From Phytoseiulus persimilis (lineage: Eukaryota > Arthropoda > Arachnida > Mesostigmata > Phytoseiidae): a stretch of DNA of 64,000 nt. The position numbers were made by a program, and so were the translations under genes. The stretch spans positions 12,028,001-12,092,000 of the forward strand of contig CM075102.1 in NCBI GenBank assembly GCA_037576195.1, in the 5' to 3' direction. The notes beneath the pieces were generated by a model, which ran no database searches, had not been told where the DNA came from, and saw nothing but the letters and a program-made list of their open reading frames with translations. Of this stretch, positions 39,223 through 51,960 are shown piece after piece. Every line of letters starts with the position of its first letter. Positions within the stretch are counted from its first letter, which is position 1.

Positions 39223-40169
39223 GTTCCGGAACGTATGATTCTTCGAGAAAGCGTCACGTGTGATGAGCGTACTCTGGCTGGGAATCGGGAACTAGGTGCT
39301 GAGAATGGAAGAGAAATGAATTGCTCCTGGAACTGTGAGATCTTGTGTGATGACTCCCTTTAAACCAAGTTCGTGTACGCTTCCGAAAGCCGGACCTGGC
39401 TAACCATGATACCTGGACACACATCAGGAACAGCCTCCTCATGTACCCATGAGCAAGCCGTTCAAGGAATCGATGAGCCAGCATCGGAGGCGGAAGGCTC
39501 AATCTTCCACAGCTTTGCGCATCTGGTAAGATCAGGGAACAGAGCACAGCGGAAGTAGCCATTGTGTGGGCTGCACCCCCATTGGGAGGCATCGATAAGA
39601 CGACCAGTAAACGACTATCACTCATGCACTGGTCGGAACGGAGAACATACGCCCGTTTCAAAGCCGACAACGGTGATATCGAAGCCAGGAGCAGTGATTT
39701 GGAGTCAGACAAAAATTGGAAGCACCTAAAAAGACGATCTCGAGGATTCCAAAAAAAAAAACGAGAATCAGGACGTGGAATTACGCGAGTTATCTCGACC
39801 CAACAAGGTAGCATGCTTCTAGGCACTCTTCGCTTGTGAAACCGCGCAGAAATCGAAGCCACTCCCACATCTCAGAGTTTGCAACATTTCCTCAGCGGAT
39901 CGTGAGGAGTTGAGCCCGACATTGCTGACTACATTCATCGGACGGGGGGCTCCACAATACAAGATCTCTTTTGCATCAGGATAATTTGTCAAAGATTTCG
40001 TGACATGAATCGTTCAACCAATGTTCCCGGCCCCATCTGATCAAGGTCGAGTTGTAACAAACGAGTCTTTATGAGATGTGTTTTGAGATCGCGTTGTATC
40101 CGCTTATTATGTATCCTTCTTCCTGATAAAAGAGGAGAAGCTCCCTGAAAATCTTCCAGGAAGCATTCT
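39223..40169. other. Segment between the two AACCGC blocks
   Basis: About 950 bp framed by the two palindromic blocks. A 204-codon minus frame (39254-39868) and plus frames at 39373-39558 and 39564-39839 overlap here. None shows a transposase motif I can name. It may be the interior of a decayed element whose ends are the AACCGC blocks. Confidence 0.3.
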
Positions 40170-40312
40170 TCCATATAACCGCGGTTATTTGCGGTTATAA
40201 CCGCGGTTTTCGGTCGTAATTTTGCGGTTAACTGCTATAGCGGTTATGGATTTGCGGCTACCGGTTAACCGTAACCGCGGTTATTTGGAAATGCGGTTAT
40301 TTGCAAAGCCTA
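40170..40312. repeat. AACCGC palindromic repeat block, right
   Basis: About ten GCGGTT/AACCGC units lie in 140 bp, mostly as back-to-back inverted pairs such as AACCGCGGTTATTTGCGGTT. Dense palindromic subterminal repeats of this kind occur in hAT-type transposons, but no transposase or terminal repeat confirms that here. Confidence 0.7.
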
Positions 40313-41004
40313 GTACCGAATGAGTTCTGTCTGTCTGAAGTGCTGGGAGTGCATTGAGTAGAAGGGAGTGCAGCCCAGTTTCAGTCAGAAGCCCAGCCAG
40401 AACGTCTCTCCGACCAGATTTTGAACGGCACATCGGAGCGGAGACCAGTTCAAGTAATTACTTGAAAACACTCGACTCTTCGACTCTAGGGTTTCTCACG
40501 CATGATCGAATGTACATGGTCGAGAAATTGTTGATATTGAACATCGAGGAATAGTTGATAATCTATCAATCTACGAATCAATCCTCGAATCCCTCGTTTC
40601 GCGCCGCGGCACTCCCGGTCTGCCACGGTCTAGCCTTCCGGTCTGCCACGGTCCCACGGAGAGCGGGAAACACTTGATATCGATTCCTGCGTGGATCGTC
40701 CCATGTTGCCAACCATGATTCTATCCTGAATTGATCGGAAAGAGGCCTCGTAGGTTCGATAGAATCATGCTCAACAAGATACTAGCAGATATTAATGTCA
40801 GATGATTTCCGCTCTCCGTGGCGCGGAAATCATTCCGTACTCCTATATTCGGGTTACAAAGCTAGCGGTATGGAATCTGAAAACAGGCTCGATTCTCGAG
40901 GGCCTACCTCAAGATCGGTAAAGGTAATCAGAACAACGGATAAGCTACGCAAGCATTGGTCAAACCCTCAAGGTATCGGATATAACTTGCCATCGAAATC
41001 GAGT

Positions 41005-41341
41005 CAAAACGTCCGAAGCCAAACACTCCGAGGCCGAAATGGCCTAAGCCAAGATGTCTCTGAGGCCAAAATGTCTTAAGCCAGGATATCTCCGAGGCCA
41101 AAATGTCCTGAGCCAAGATGTCTCCGAGGCCAAAATGTCCTGAGCCAAGATGTCTCCGAGGCCAAAATGTCCTGGGTCAAGATGTCTCCGAGGCCAAAAT
41201 GTCCTAAGCCAAGATGTCTCCGAGGCCAAAATGTCTGAAGCCAAACTGTCTTCGGGGCCAAAATGTACAAAGCCAAGATGTCTCCGAGGCCAAAATGTCT
41301 AAAGCCAAAGAGTCCGTGCCAAATAGTCCGAAGCCAAAATG
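41005..41341. repeat. 32-bp minisatellite, about ten units
   Basis: Tandem units of 32 bp each consist of two related halves, AAGATGTCTCCGAGGCC and AAAATGTCCTGAGCC. Period 32 is exact across the middle units (starts at 41051, 41083, 41115, 41147). The last units are diverged, and half-units dominate after 41225. Because 32 is not a multiple of three, each reading frame repeats every 32 codons. On the minus strand all three frames lack stops, producing 60-109-codon frames that are almost surely artefacts. Confidence 0.9.
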
Positions 41342-42279
41342 ACCTGCTACGGGTCTGCCACTCTTCGCCGCGGCGAGCGTTGCCGCCTTGTGTTTTCCAG
41401 GCCACCGCCGCCGCCGTAGAAAAAACCCGCGGCGCTTACCTCTGGTTAAGACCTTCTGCATCATACCTGTAGTGTGGTCGTACAGCAACGATAGAACTCC
41501 CGTATGAAGTGGTTCAAATTATATCACATGATCAAGTTCCGAGAGGTTCATTCTGTCAGCACGATAGGATGGTCGACAGTGAGTGATTCTTTTCGATGGG
41601 GTTGGCTCTTACATATTTGAAGCATAGGCTCGGGTGAATTATTCATGCCGAATTTGGTCTACCCGCGCCACCGTCGCGAGGTAGGCTCGCTCCGCACTGT
41701 TCTCCAGGGGGGGGGGGAATCCTCCTGTAAGGTTACGTCCACGATGAGAACGGCATTGTGAGAATCAAAGTCGGAAGGGAGGGGGAAGCGCCCGAAGGCA
41801 AACTCCGACGTGTGAAAGGAGGACGCCCTCCGAATATCAACAATGGAGCCAGAGCTGTTCGCGTCTTCTAGGCAAGGTAAAGTGAGTTTGCAGTGCTGCG
41901 GTCTTTCCTCCTTTCTCTAATTTGAGCTCCTCAAAGTATTGGGGTGGCATTTGGGAGAGCGGAGGATGCTCGCTGGCCGCAGCGTAAATCCGATTCTGTG
42001 AACACGCATCACATTCGATGAAAATGGAATTCAGGAAGCTTCCAGAGCATTTTCGCCCCAGAGCCATGGCAATCTCACTGACTACTCTTCGCTAGGTTTG
42101 AGAAACAAGTGAGCCAAGGGTCGGCAGAGAGTCCCGTTGCCCGTGGTTCTTAAGGGGTCGTTCGCGTGGATCGCTCTTCGCGTTTGTTCCTCAAACACTA
42201 GGAACATCGAATGAATATCAGCTCAAGAGGTATCGTAAATACAAACACCCGACATTTTCGCCAGCACGGACATTCACAG
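41342..42279. other. Stretch between minisatellite and duplicated unit
   Basis: Contains an 11-base G run (41707-41717) and the small minus-strand frame at 41837-42067, described separately. Nothing else is supported. Confidence 0.35.
41837..42067 (-). CDS. Unassigned small open frame, possible first exon
   Basis: A 76-codon minus frame starts with ATG at 42067 in a favourable context (GCCATGG). The protein has a Cys-containing start, a Pro-rich middle and a Lys/Glu-rich segment, ending in a basic cluster. It looks more protein-like than most frames around it. No homolog recognised and no intron was confirmed. It could be a complete small protein or a first exon. Confidence 0.3.
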   Translation of the reverse strand: MALGRKCSGSFLNSIFIECDACSQNRIYAAASEHPPLSQMPPQYFEELKLEKGGKTAALQTHFTLPRRREQLWLHC

Positions 42280-42299
42280 AGCACAATCCAGGCAGGGGG

Positions 42300-43230
42300 T
42301 CCCTCGAGCTCAGATACTGTCCGCAGTTCGGCTTCCCTTGCTCAGTAAAAGTCGACGAAAACTTCCGTCTTCAACGCAAATCTCGAAACTCCCCGGTTAA
42401 CGAACCAAAGATATCGGACTGAAGTAAACTAACCCTCAACTTACACAGCCTGTACCCGTGATAAAAGAAGCCCGAGCTATCTTCACCTGCAGTCCCGCAC
42501 GCGTTTCGTCGAGATCAGGCAGACCTGTGGAGAACAGGAGTAACGGAGATGGCTCAAAACCGCAATGAGCTGGGGGTCGCAACCTCAGGAGCAGCGGGAG
42601 AACCGATCGGGGCTGTCGTAGCCGATCATTGTACGGCAAAAGGAGCCCTGAAACGCAAATGCTCGGTCTCTTCGGGTGATTTTGAATCATACACCAAAGC
42701 GATTTTCGTCGACGGCTCTGGTTCCGATGATGAAGATGAGGAGCTTGTCGCTCTCATGGAATCAAGCGGTAGAAAGGACCGTGATACCGTGTTTTTCAGA
42801 AACTAAGCCATTCCTCGATTTTCGAAGATTTCGGTTATATAAGCCGTACCCCGAATATGAGCCGTAGCTGCAGCTGATCTCAGCTTGGAGCCTGCGCACG
42901 AGAAATGTCGGGACTGTCGGGATGTCTAAGTTCTCGAATTCGTGTGGTTTAGTGAGCGCCGATTTGAGATGACGCCTGCTAGCTGAGAAGTCTTCGGCAA
43001 GGGTTTCGAGCAGGCTGTTGTTGCAGGTTCGTGGTCGTCCCGTGTTCGATCATGTGACTGCGATTCGCAGCTCGGTTTATGTAAGCCATACCCCGAAAAT
43101 AAGCCGTAGTCCAATTTTCGGACCCCAAGACGAATATCGCCATGGCTTGTTTTCTGAAAAACACGGTAGCGACTCCAATGACCCTCAGAGTCGATCTGTT
43201 GGAAGGATGTTGAACATCAAATGTCACAAA
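42300..43230 (+). pseudogene. Copy A of a tandem duplicated small gene, disrupted
   Basis: This copy aligns with copy B (43290-43830) over its whole length. The ATG of copy B is not conserved (GTCCGC replaces GCATGC), and the equivalent frame meets a TGA at about 42419. The downstream half stays open from the ATG at 42549, reading MAQNRNE, to the Asp/Glu-rich part. It is then cut by a 384-bp MITE inserted at 42785. The remaining 3' part of the unit resumes after 43168. This copy cannot make the copy-B protein. Confidence 0.7.
42785..43168. mobile_element. 384-bp MITE inserted into copy A
   Basis: Terminal inverted repeats of about 27 bp begin TACCGTGTTTTTCAGAAA on each side, with one or two differences. 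Just inside the ends, a direct repeat containing AAGCCGTACCCCGAA (about 42841 and 43083) flanks the interior. Comparison with copy B shows the host sequence continuing across the insertion, so the element arrived after the duplication or only in this copy. No coding capacity. Confidence 0.8.
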
Positions 43231-43299
43231 TAGATCTATACCAGATCGACCCAAATGAACAAATTTCCAATTGCAGCTCCCGAAGAACACGCTTGAAGC

Positions 43300-43803
43300 A
43301 TGCAGTTTGGCTTCCAATGCTCAGTCAAAGTCGCCGAAAACTTCCGTCATCAGCCTAAAGACTTCCCCGTTGACGTACCGAAGATGTCGAACTCCTGCAG
43401 ACCAACCCTCGACTTGCACTGCCTTTACCCAGGAAAAGAGAAGCTCGAGTTATTGTCACCGTCGACCCCATTGACGTTTCCTCGAGATGAGGCAGAGCAC
43501 CGGCGAGCTGGAGCAACGGAGATGGCTCAAAACCGCAATGAGCCGGAAGTCACAACCTCAGAAGCAGCAGCAGAACATATCCCGGCTGTGGTGGCCGTTC
43601 GTTGTGCGGCGAAACGAGTTCTTAAACGGAAACGTCCGACCTCTTCGGGTGGTTTTGAATCATACGCGAAGTCGATTCTTGTAGACGGCTTCTGTTCGGA
43701 TGATGAAGAAGAAGAGCTTCTTGTTCTCATGGAAGTAAGCGATGGTGAGGACAGTGAGAACGACTCTGATGAGCCCCGGAGTCGTTCTGTTGAGAGTTGT
43801 TGA
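43300..43803 (+). CDS. Copy B of duplicated unit: 167-residue unassigned protein
   Basis: An ATG at 43300 opens 167 codons to a TGA at 43801-43803. Residues 1-60 are neutral with several Cys and Pro. From about residue 75 the protein reads MAQNRNE, then an Ala-rich part and a basic KRKR-type stretch (about 112-117) that could be a nuclear signal. An acidic SDDEEEELL patch and a Ser/Asp/Glu tail follow. Similar acidic leader regions are seen at the start of some transposase-derived proteins, but no catalytic domain follows. Conservation between the copies is strongest in this second half, mostly keeping the frame. It may be a first exon, a small nuclear protein or part of an old element. Confidence 0.45.
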   Translation: MQFGFQCSVKVAENFRHQPKDFPVDVPKMSNSCRPTLDLHCLYPGKEKLELLSPSTPLTFPRDEAEHRRAGATEMAQNRNEPEVTTSEAAAEHIPAVVAVRCAAKRVLKRKRPTSSGGFESYAKSILVDGFCSDDEEEELLVLMEVSDGEDSENDSDEPRSRSVESC

Positions 43804-44358
43804 AAATCATAGCGTCACGAATCAATGCATATCAGATCGAGCCGAATGGACGTACTTTTTTTTGGGAGCGTGATGACTTAGCTGCAGGCTCAGCCCTGAC
43901 TAGGGACCGCAAGAAAACCGCCAAGCGAAACCGCCGGTTCTCCCCTGGCCGTGGGTAATAGCCGCAATCCGCGGTTCGGAGGGGCTACCCGCGATCGCGG
44001 ACCGCGGTTCTCAGGTTCCTGTTTCTTGGGGAGCCTGACAACTGATTGCTTGTCCTCAGTATCATAAACCAATGACGGATTCCCTTTGTCTAGCAGCTAA
44101 GCCTTTAGGATGGTGATGGTTCAGGCAGGTCATATCTCTGAAATGCGAACGCACCCTGCCAAGTAACTTCAGCAGAACTGGCCGACGATAGGCGGCTTCT
44201 TACGTGTCCCTCTTTCCTAAAGGTCCCTGAGGTGCCACAAAATCTACGTATATGAGTTCACCTTGACCAATGGACGCTCTCTTCAAGAGCTGAGATCGAC
44301 AAGCGGTTCGTATTTCGGAGTCGTATCTCTGAGTATATCCGGAGGCACCGGCTCCAAC

Positions 44359-44618
44359 CAGGGGCGTACCTAGCTTTTTTTTTTGGGGGGGGGGAGGGCC
44401 AAGGATGTGATGATGATCATCATCATCGTCGCGAGATTCTCATGACGCAATCAACATGGTTTTCAAACCTGTGAGAATTTTCCTGTTAAGATTGAATCTC
44501 TGTGGAACTTTGTACGTCCATCAAAGTAAAATATAATCCACCCCTCCCAATATTACCGAAGAGTTTTGGGGGGCATGGCCACCCTTGCCCCCCCCCCCCC
44601 CCCTCGGGTACGCCACTG
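44359..44618. mobile_element. 260-bp MITE with CAGKGGCGTACC ends
   Basis: The left end is CAGGGGCGTACC followed by a T run and a G run. The right end, read on the minus strand, is CAGTGGCGTACC followed by a G run. The inverted repeat covers about 45 bp, including the poly-G/poly-C tracts and CCAAGG/GCAAGG. CAGTGGCG-type ends are common among hAT-like MITEs, but the flanks show no clear 8-bp duplication. An 18-bp perfect palindrome, TGATGATGATCATCATCA, lies at 44408-44425. It sits about 70 bp left of the long-inverted-repeat element. Confidence 0.75.
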
Positions 44619-44689
44619 ACAAATGGGTTTGCTGACATACAAGACAGATAGGACCCGATTCCTATCTTTCACACAGTTAGCGAAAGGTA

Positions 44690-45245
44690 CACGATATGGA
44701 TCTCGGCCTCCTTGAAAGCCCATCAAAGGATACAGCCGAATAAGGGTCGGTATCGTTCCGCGAAGGATATCGGAAACTAATTGAATGGGGTGAGTGTCCT
44801 CCGCTAGGGAAACATTTCCCGCTCTTTAGCTCACTCCAACCTCCCTTTGTTTTCCAATATTTCACTTGACAGATTCGTAAAATCTCCAAAAAATACCATG
44901 TTCAAAGACTCACTGTTCTCGAGGGGGGCGGAATAGAGACTTGAACCTTAATCCGTTGGAAAGCGTGAGGAGAAATGATACAAAATGGTATCCTTCCTGA
45001 TTGAACAAAATTTCTCCAACATTTTTTGAAAAATTACCATCTGAACCGAGTAACAACACCAGGGAGACATGCCAGTTGAAGGCTGAGAATATTCATGCTG
45101 GGTGCACCCGGGACCCATCCATGGTGCATGCAAATATGAGCTCGATCGTAAGAGTCAAAAGGATAACAATTGGCGAATCTCCATCCCGGGACGAAGATTT
45201 GGCCAACCGATCGCACACTCGCAATGATGACATTTGATTGCTTCA
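44690..45245 (+). repeat. Left arm of long-inverted-repeat element
   Basis: The order of shared blocks is CAGCCGAATAAGG, TCCTCCGCT, TTAGCTCACTCC, AATATTTCA, CGTTGGAAAGC, ACAAAATGG, then one copy of the ~185-bp module (45065-45245) with ATATTCATGCTGGGTGCACC. Each block reappears inverted in the right arm. Confidence 0.8.
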
Positions 45246-45308
45246 TGACCGATTCAAGGCACATAATCAATGCAGCAACGGCGAGTCTCTCTCTCCACAC
45301 AACCGGTT

Positions 45309-45862
45309 TTACAACTGCGGGATATTGCAGTAGTCACGATGCATGTTCAGGTTGATAGTTCCGTCCTCATCCAGCATTTCAGCCAGATTGGATACTGACT
45401 GAAAAAGCGGATTGGTCCCGGTGAAAGAGATCTTCAGATCCCTCTCTGTCGGTGCGGGAAATTCCAGGATCGAGTTAGATCTCACGGCGTGCCATACCCT
45501 CCTGGCTCTGCTCTATCCATTCTCTTCAACTTCTTGTTCCAGCGTATTCGGGACGTTTCGCATCTGTTGCATGCGCCTCACAACCTCATTGAACATGGTC
45601 AGAGCTCCGGTCCCGGGAAGGAAGTCATTATCCACTCGATCATCCAGGGTGTGGTACTTCTGCTTGCTGATACCATGTACTGCTTCCGCAGCTCATTGTG
45701 TTTTCGTAACGCATCCGGGGATTTCGCGATACCAACAACACATGAAGAATGTGCTGGGAAGCGCTTGTCTAATTGGCCGACAGCTCGCGATCGGTTGTCG
45801 TTTCCTGCTCGAACGTCAATCCAAATACATTCTGCGTACTCCTCTCTCGCTGTTAGTGACAT
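45309..45862 (-). pseudogene. Decayed unidentified gene inside the long-inverted-repeat element
   Basis: On the minus strand, protein-like sequence runs from about 45862 to a TAA at 45309-45311. The upper part (to about 45650) reads in one frame with REEYAECIWIDVRAGND and HNELRKQYMVSA. A frameshift follows, then a frame with KYHTLDDRVDNDFLPGTG and FNEVVRRMQQM. After a nonsense TAG at 45513-45515 that same frame continues with ILEFPAPTERDLKISF and ends NLNMHRDYCNIPQL. Total length is about 180 residues. I do not recognise the family. Its place between inverted arms suggests the element's own gene. The plus-strand frame at 45412-45897 is its antisense shadow. Confidence 0.55.
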
Positions 45863-46189
45863 TCAGCCAACCGCGGTTCCCTGATCTCCAGAAGTGACGA
45901 ATCAGGAACCAGTTTTCAACCCTGGCGAGAAAGAGCGATGAATTGGCGAAATAGTTTTTTTCTGCAGCTCCTCCTCCGCGCACCTACGTGCGCGTGTTGT
46001 GAGTGTGGATGAATGGATGGATGGATCGACAAATGTCAACAACGGTAGCGTTTGAAGAGCCGCTGGAATTTCATCCGTGAAAAGTCTATCGGTCAACCAG
46101 GCCTGACTTCGTTCGTTTCCCCCAGATCAGGTGTAGACGCGAAGCAGGAGGAACTGTACCCAGCTCCCTGTCTTGAACGTCCGAGTTCG

Positions 46190-46790
46190 GCGTTCCATTA
46201 CTGAGCTCAAGCTCATTTGCTGGAGCGCAATGGGCATGACAACGGTCGGAGCGGTCCGGTATGAAGAATCGCCAATTGTCATCATTTGGACTCCTCCGAT
46301 CCAGCTGATATTTGCATGCATAATGTTGGGGTCCCGGGTGCACCAAACATGAAGATTTTCATCCATCAACTCGCATGCGAAACGTGTGGGGCTCCTCATT
46401 ACTGAGCTCAAGCTCATCGGCTCTAGTGCAATAGGCATGATGCCCATGAGAATGGTCATGGATGAAGAACTGCCCATTTTTTCCCTTCGGACTGGTCCGA
46501 TCGGGCTGATATTTTCACGCATGATAGATGGGTCCCGAGTGCACCTAACATGAATATTTCCATCCATCAACTTGCATGCAAAATGTGCGGGGCTCCACAC
46601 TGCTGAGCTCAAGCCTAATGACTGTAGAACCCCCGTGCATGATGCCAACAAGAGGGGTCCTGGATGAAGATTCGCCAACTGTCATCTTCTGGACTCTTTC
46701 GATCGGGCTGATGTTTGCAGGCATGAAAGATGGGTCTTGGGTGCACCTAGCATGAATATTTTCATATTTCAACTCGCATGGTTCCCTAGT
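46190..46790 (-). repeat. Three tandem ~185-bp modules in the right arm
   Basis: Units start near 46200, 46396 and 46604 with GAGCTCAAGC and each carry GGGCTGATRTTT or a variant, GGTGCACC and CATGAA(G/T)AT. They are diverged from one another by several changes per 20 bp. The left arm has a single inverted unit. Frames through the modules stay open (46127-46678, minus, 183 codons), which I take to be a by-product. Confidence 0.8.
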
Positions 46791-47110
46791 GTTGTGTCTA
46801 CTGGATTCTGATAGTCATTTTCTTTAGGCGGGAGAGTTTTCTTTGGTATTGAAAATGACACCGTTTTGTAGTACTGTTCCTCAGCTTTCCAACGAATCAA
46901 GGTTGGAGTCTCTGTCTCTTTTTTTTGTGTCACGAATGCTTTCATTGAAATATAAAGAAACTGAGGGTGATTGGAGTGAGCTAAATAGCGGAGGATGTTC
47001 TCCCAGGGGAGGCCAATTACCCTATATAATTCGTTTCCAAATTACTTCGGGGCCCAAAACCGACCCTCATTCGGCTGTGATCTTTGTTCTTTTGAGCGGG
47101 AATCCCACGA

Positions 47111-48567
47111 TCGGACGAGAATCGATACTCAGTGGTTTTGGTCGGTGTTCAGCCCACGAGCCACACCGAGCGACAGGGCAGCACATCGAATTACGCTCAA
47201 CTGTCGTGTCTTGATTCGCGAGTGTTCCTTGTCTCATTGAGAAAAAATGCTTGGAAGACTCCCTGAAGCTTACGAATGTCGTCGTTGCGATCAAACTTCG
47301 TCTCGGACGTGGCTTCGAGACCGCCGAGTGCGAGACTCAAATTTTCTCCGTATCAGTTCGATCCCAGAAAGTTGCGGCGGTACAGACAGATGTTGTCGGC
47401 GAGGAAGCTCTTGAGCAAGCGGGAAGCGACATCTGTGCGCGAGCTGTCTGTTCTTGAGTCAAGGGTATCACGGATCGGTGGAAGCGAATGCACGTGAGGT
47501 CATTGCGCAAGAGCCGCAGCCACGTGCTATTTCCAGGAGGAGGAGTAGATTGTACAGTAAAGAGCCACAATGTCCAGGGGTCTTTCTGAGTCGGAAACGC
47601 TATAAGTTCAGTGAAGCACGGTGGTGGTAATGCCTGTCAAAGCATTACTCGACCAGTGCTTAAGACGTATTTCTGCGGGACAACTTCAGGCAAAACGAGT
47701 AGGGCCCTCATGATGTAGGAGACCATGTCGGGAAGGATATCCGGAGCTCGAATCAGGTGGTGTAATCAGGTCGGGATTTTTTTTTCGCCGCTCCTCTCTT
47801 AATTGCTATTCAGAGCACTGTGGGCAACTTTGAGATTTTCTGTCTCTTTGCCAAATACATTGTGGAGCCAGCAAATCGCCTTTGAGGTTTTCCGTTACAT
47901 TTTATTCCCAAGTTCACTGAGATTGGGGATGTCGTTTCGGTTCGTTGGTTCTCACCATTTGAGAACGGGACTCAGCTGCGCCGCCTGTGGAAAATTGGCG
48001 AGTTCTCTGAATTCGAGGGGAAAAAAGTCGGGAAAAAATTCTAGTAAACTTAGGATTAAAATGAGCCACATTTGGCGAAAATGCATATGAGAGTCCGCCT
48101 AGTGGGCTCTGCATAACCGCCAGAAGAAGAACGACAAAAAAATCCAGGGTTCAAGTGAAAGTGGGAGCACACTCTTATTCTTATCCACCCTGACGAGGGA
48201 TCCACCAACTCTCGTGACAGCTCGAATACCGTACAAAGCTAGGAGAACTTCGTTCCCTTGTCAGTGATGCTCCGCAGAGATTTCGACAGGGAAACGAGGT
48301 TCCGACGGATAAGGTTGGCCCGCTGTCGCTCTGGAAATCCCATTCCAGATTAGGACGAAAATTCACGCCGAGGCTATCGGGGTGATGGAGTTTCAGTGGT
48401 CCGGACGGCGTGTAAAATTCGCGCCACCTTTATTGAGCCACTTTCTCTCCTTGTTATGATGGGCCCAGCTGACTGATGCGAGACTCGTCGTCGTCTGCCT
48501 ACGCGGTTCGTCACCACCGACTCATGCCTGACTTCCCCAAAGCTCCGGCTGAGCGCGAGTCTGCATC
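47111..48567. other. Stretch upstream of rtcB
   Basis: A frame at 47276-47497 (+) is Ser/Arg-rich and may be an exon, but no splice partner was found. The last ~140 bp before the rtcB ATG should contain its promoter and 5' UTR. No TATA box is evident. Confidence 0.3.
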
Positions 48568-51547
<2,980 letters not shown>

Positions 51548-51610
51548 TCCGATACTCGAGGAGGCTCACACCAAGCTCATCTATTTATACGCGGTCTTGA
51601 TTCGAGCCCG

Positions 51611-51616
51611 AATAAA
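51611..51616 (+). terminator. Polyadenylation signal of rtcB
   Basis: AATAAA lies 63 bp after the rtcB stop codon. It is the first such hexamer downstream and implies a short 3' UTR. Confidence 0.75.
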
Positions 51617-51960
51617 TTATCCTCAAATGTTGTGATAACCTTAATTGAAGCGACATTTCTTTCGTCATTCGCTGTTCCGGTTCGCCGATCGAAGGCCATT
51701 GAGCCTGAGAATGATGTATCGAGTGATGAAACGAGTGGCTGAGCTGACTACAGGTTAGGGTTCATGAGTGTTGATTAGACATGTTATGATGCCCAATTCG
51801 TTGCTCAACAGGTAGTATCTTGCGATTGTTCAGATGTTTGATCTCTAACAAATAAAGAGCCCGCTGCAGAGGAAGATAATGGCGGGAGAGAGGATGAGGA
51901 CGATCCCTGGAAGAAAGGAGCGGCATTATTAGTCGTGCTATAGGTGTTTTCGTCTCGATT

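Larger units (their letters stand above)
44690..47110. mobile_element. Long-inverted-repeat (foldback-like) element
   Basis: Left arm (about 44690-45245) and right arm (about 46180-47110) are inverted, diverged copies of each other over at least 550 bp. Landmarks shared in inverted order include CAGCCGAATRAGGGTCGG (left 44734, right about 47070), TTAGCTCACTCCAA (left 44825, right about 46975), CGTTGGAAAGC (left 44954, right about 46890) and GGTGCACCC near the inner ends. The right arm is longer because its innermost ~185-bp module occurs three times. The interior (about 45250-46175) carries a decayed minus-strand reading frame. Outer ends are diverged, so no target duplication could be read and the superfamily is unknown. 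Confidence 0.8.

Noticed and set aside
41076..41405. 109-codon Trp/Arg-rich repeat protein (minus)
   Set aside because: It is a translation of the 32-bp minisatellite, whose minus strand has no stops in any frame.
45412..45897. 161-codon plus-strand frame inside the long-inverted-repeat element
   Set aside because: It is antisense to the protein-like minus-strand blocks, which read coherently across the same bases. Its own composition (Cys/Ser/Leu-rich) looks like a shadow frame.
46127..46678. 183-codon minus-strand frame with internal repeats
   Set aside because: It runs through the ~185-bp tandem modules of the inverted-repeat arm, and the repeat explains the open frame.
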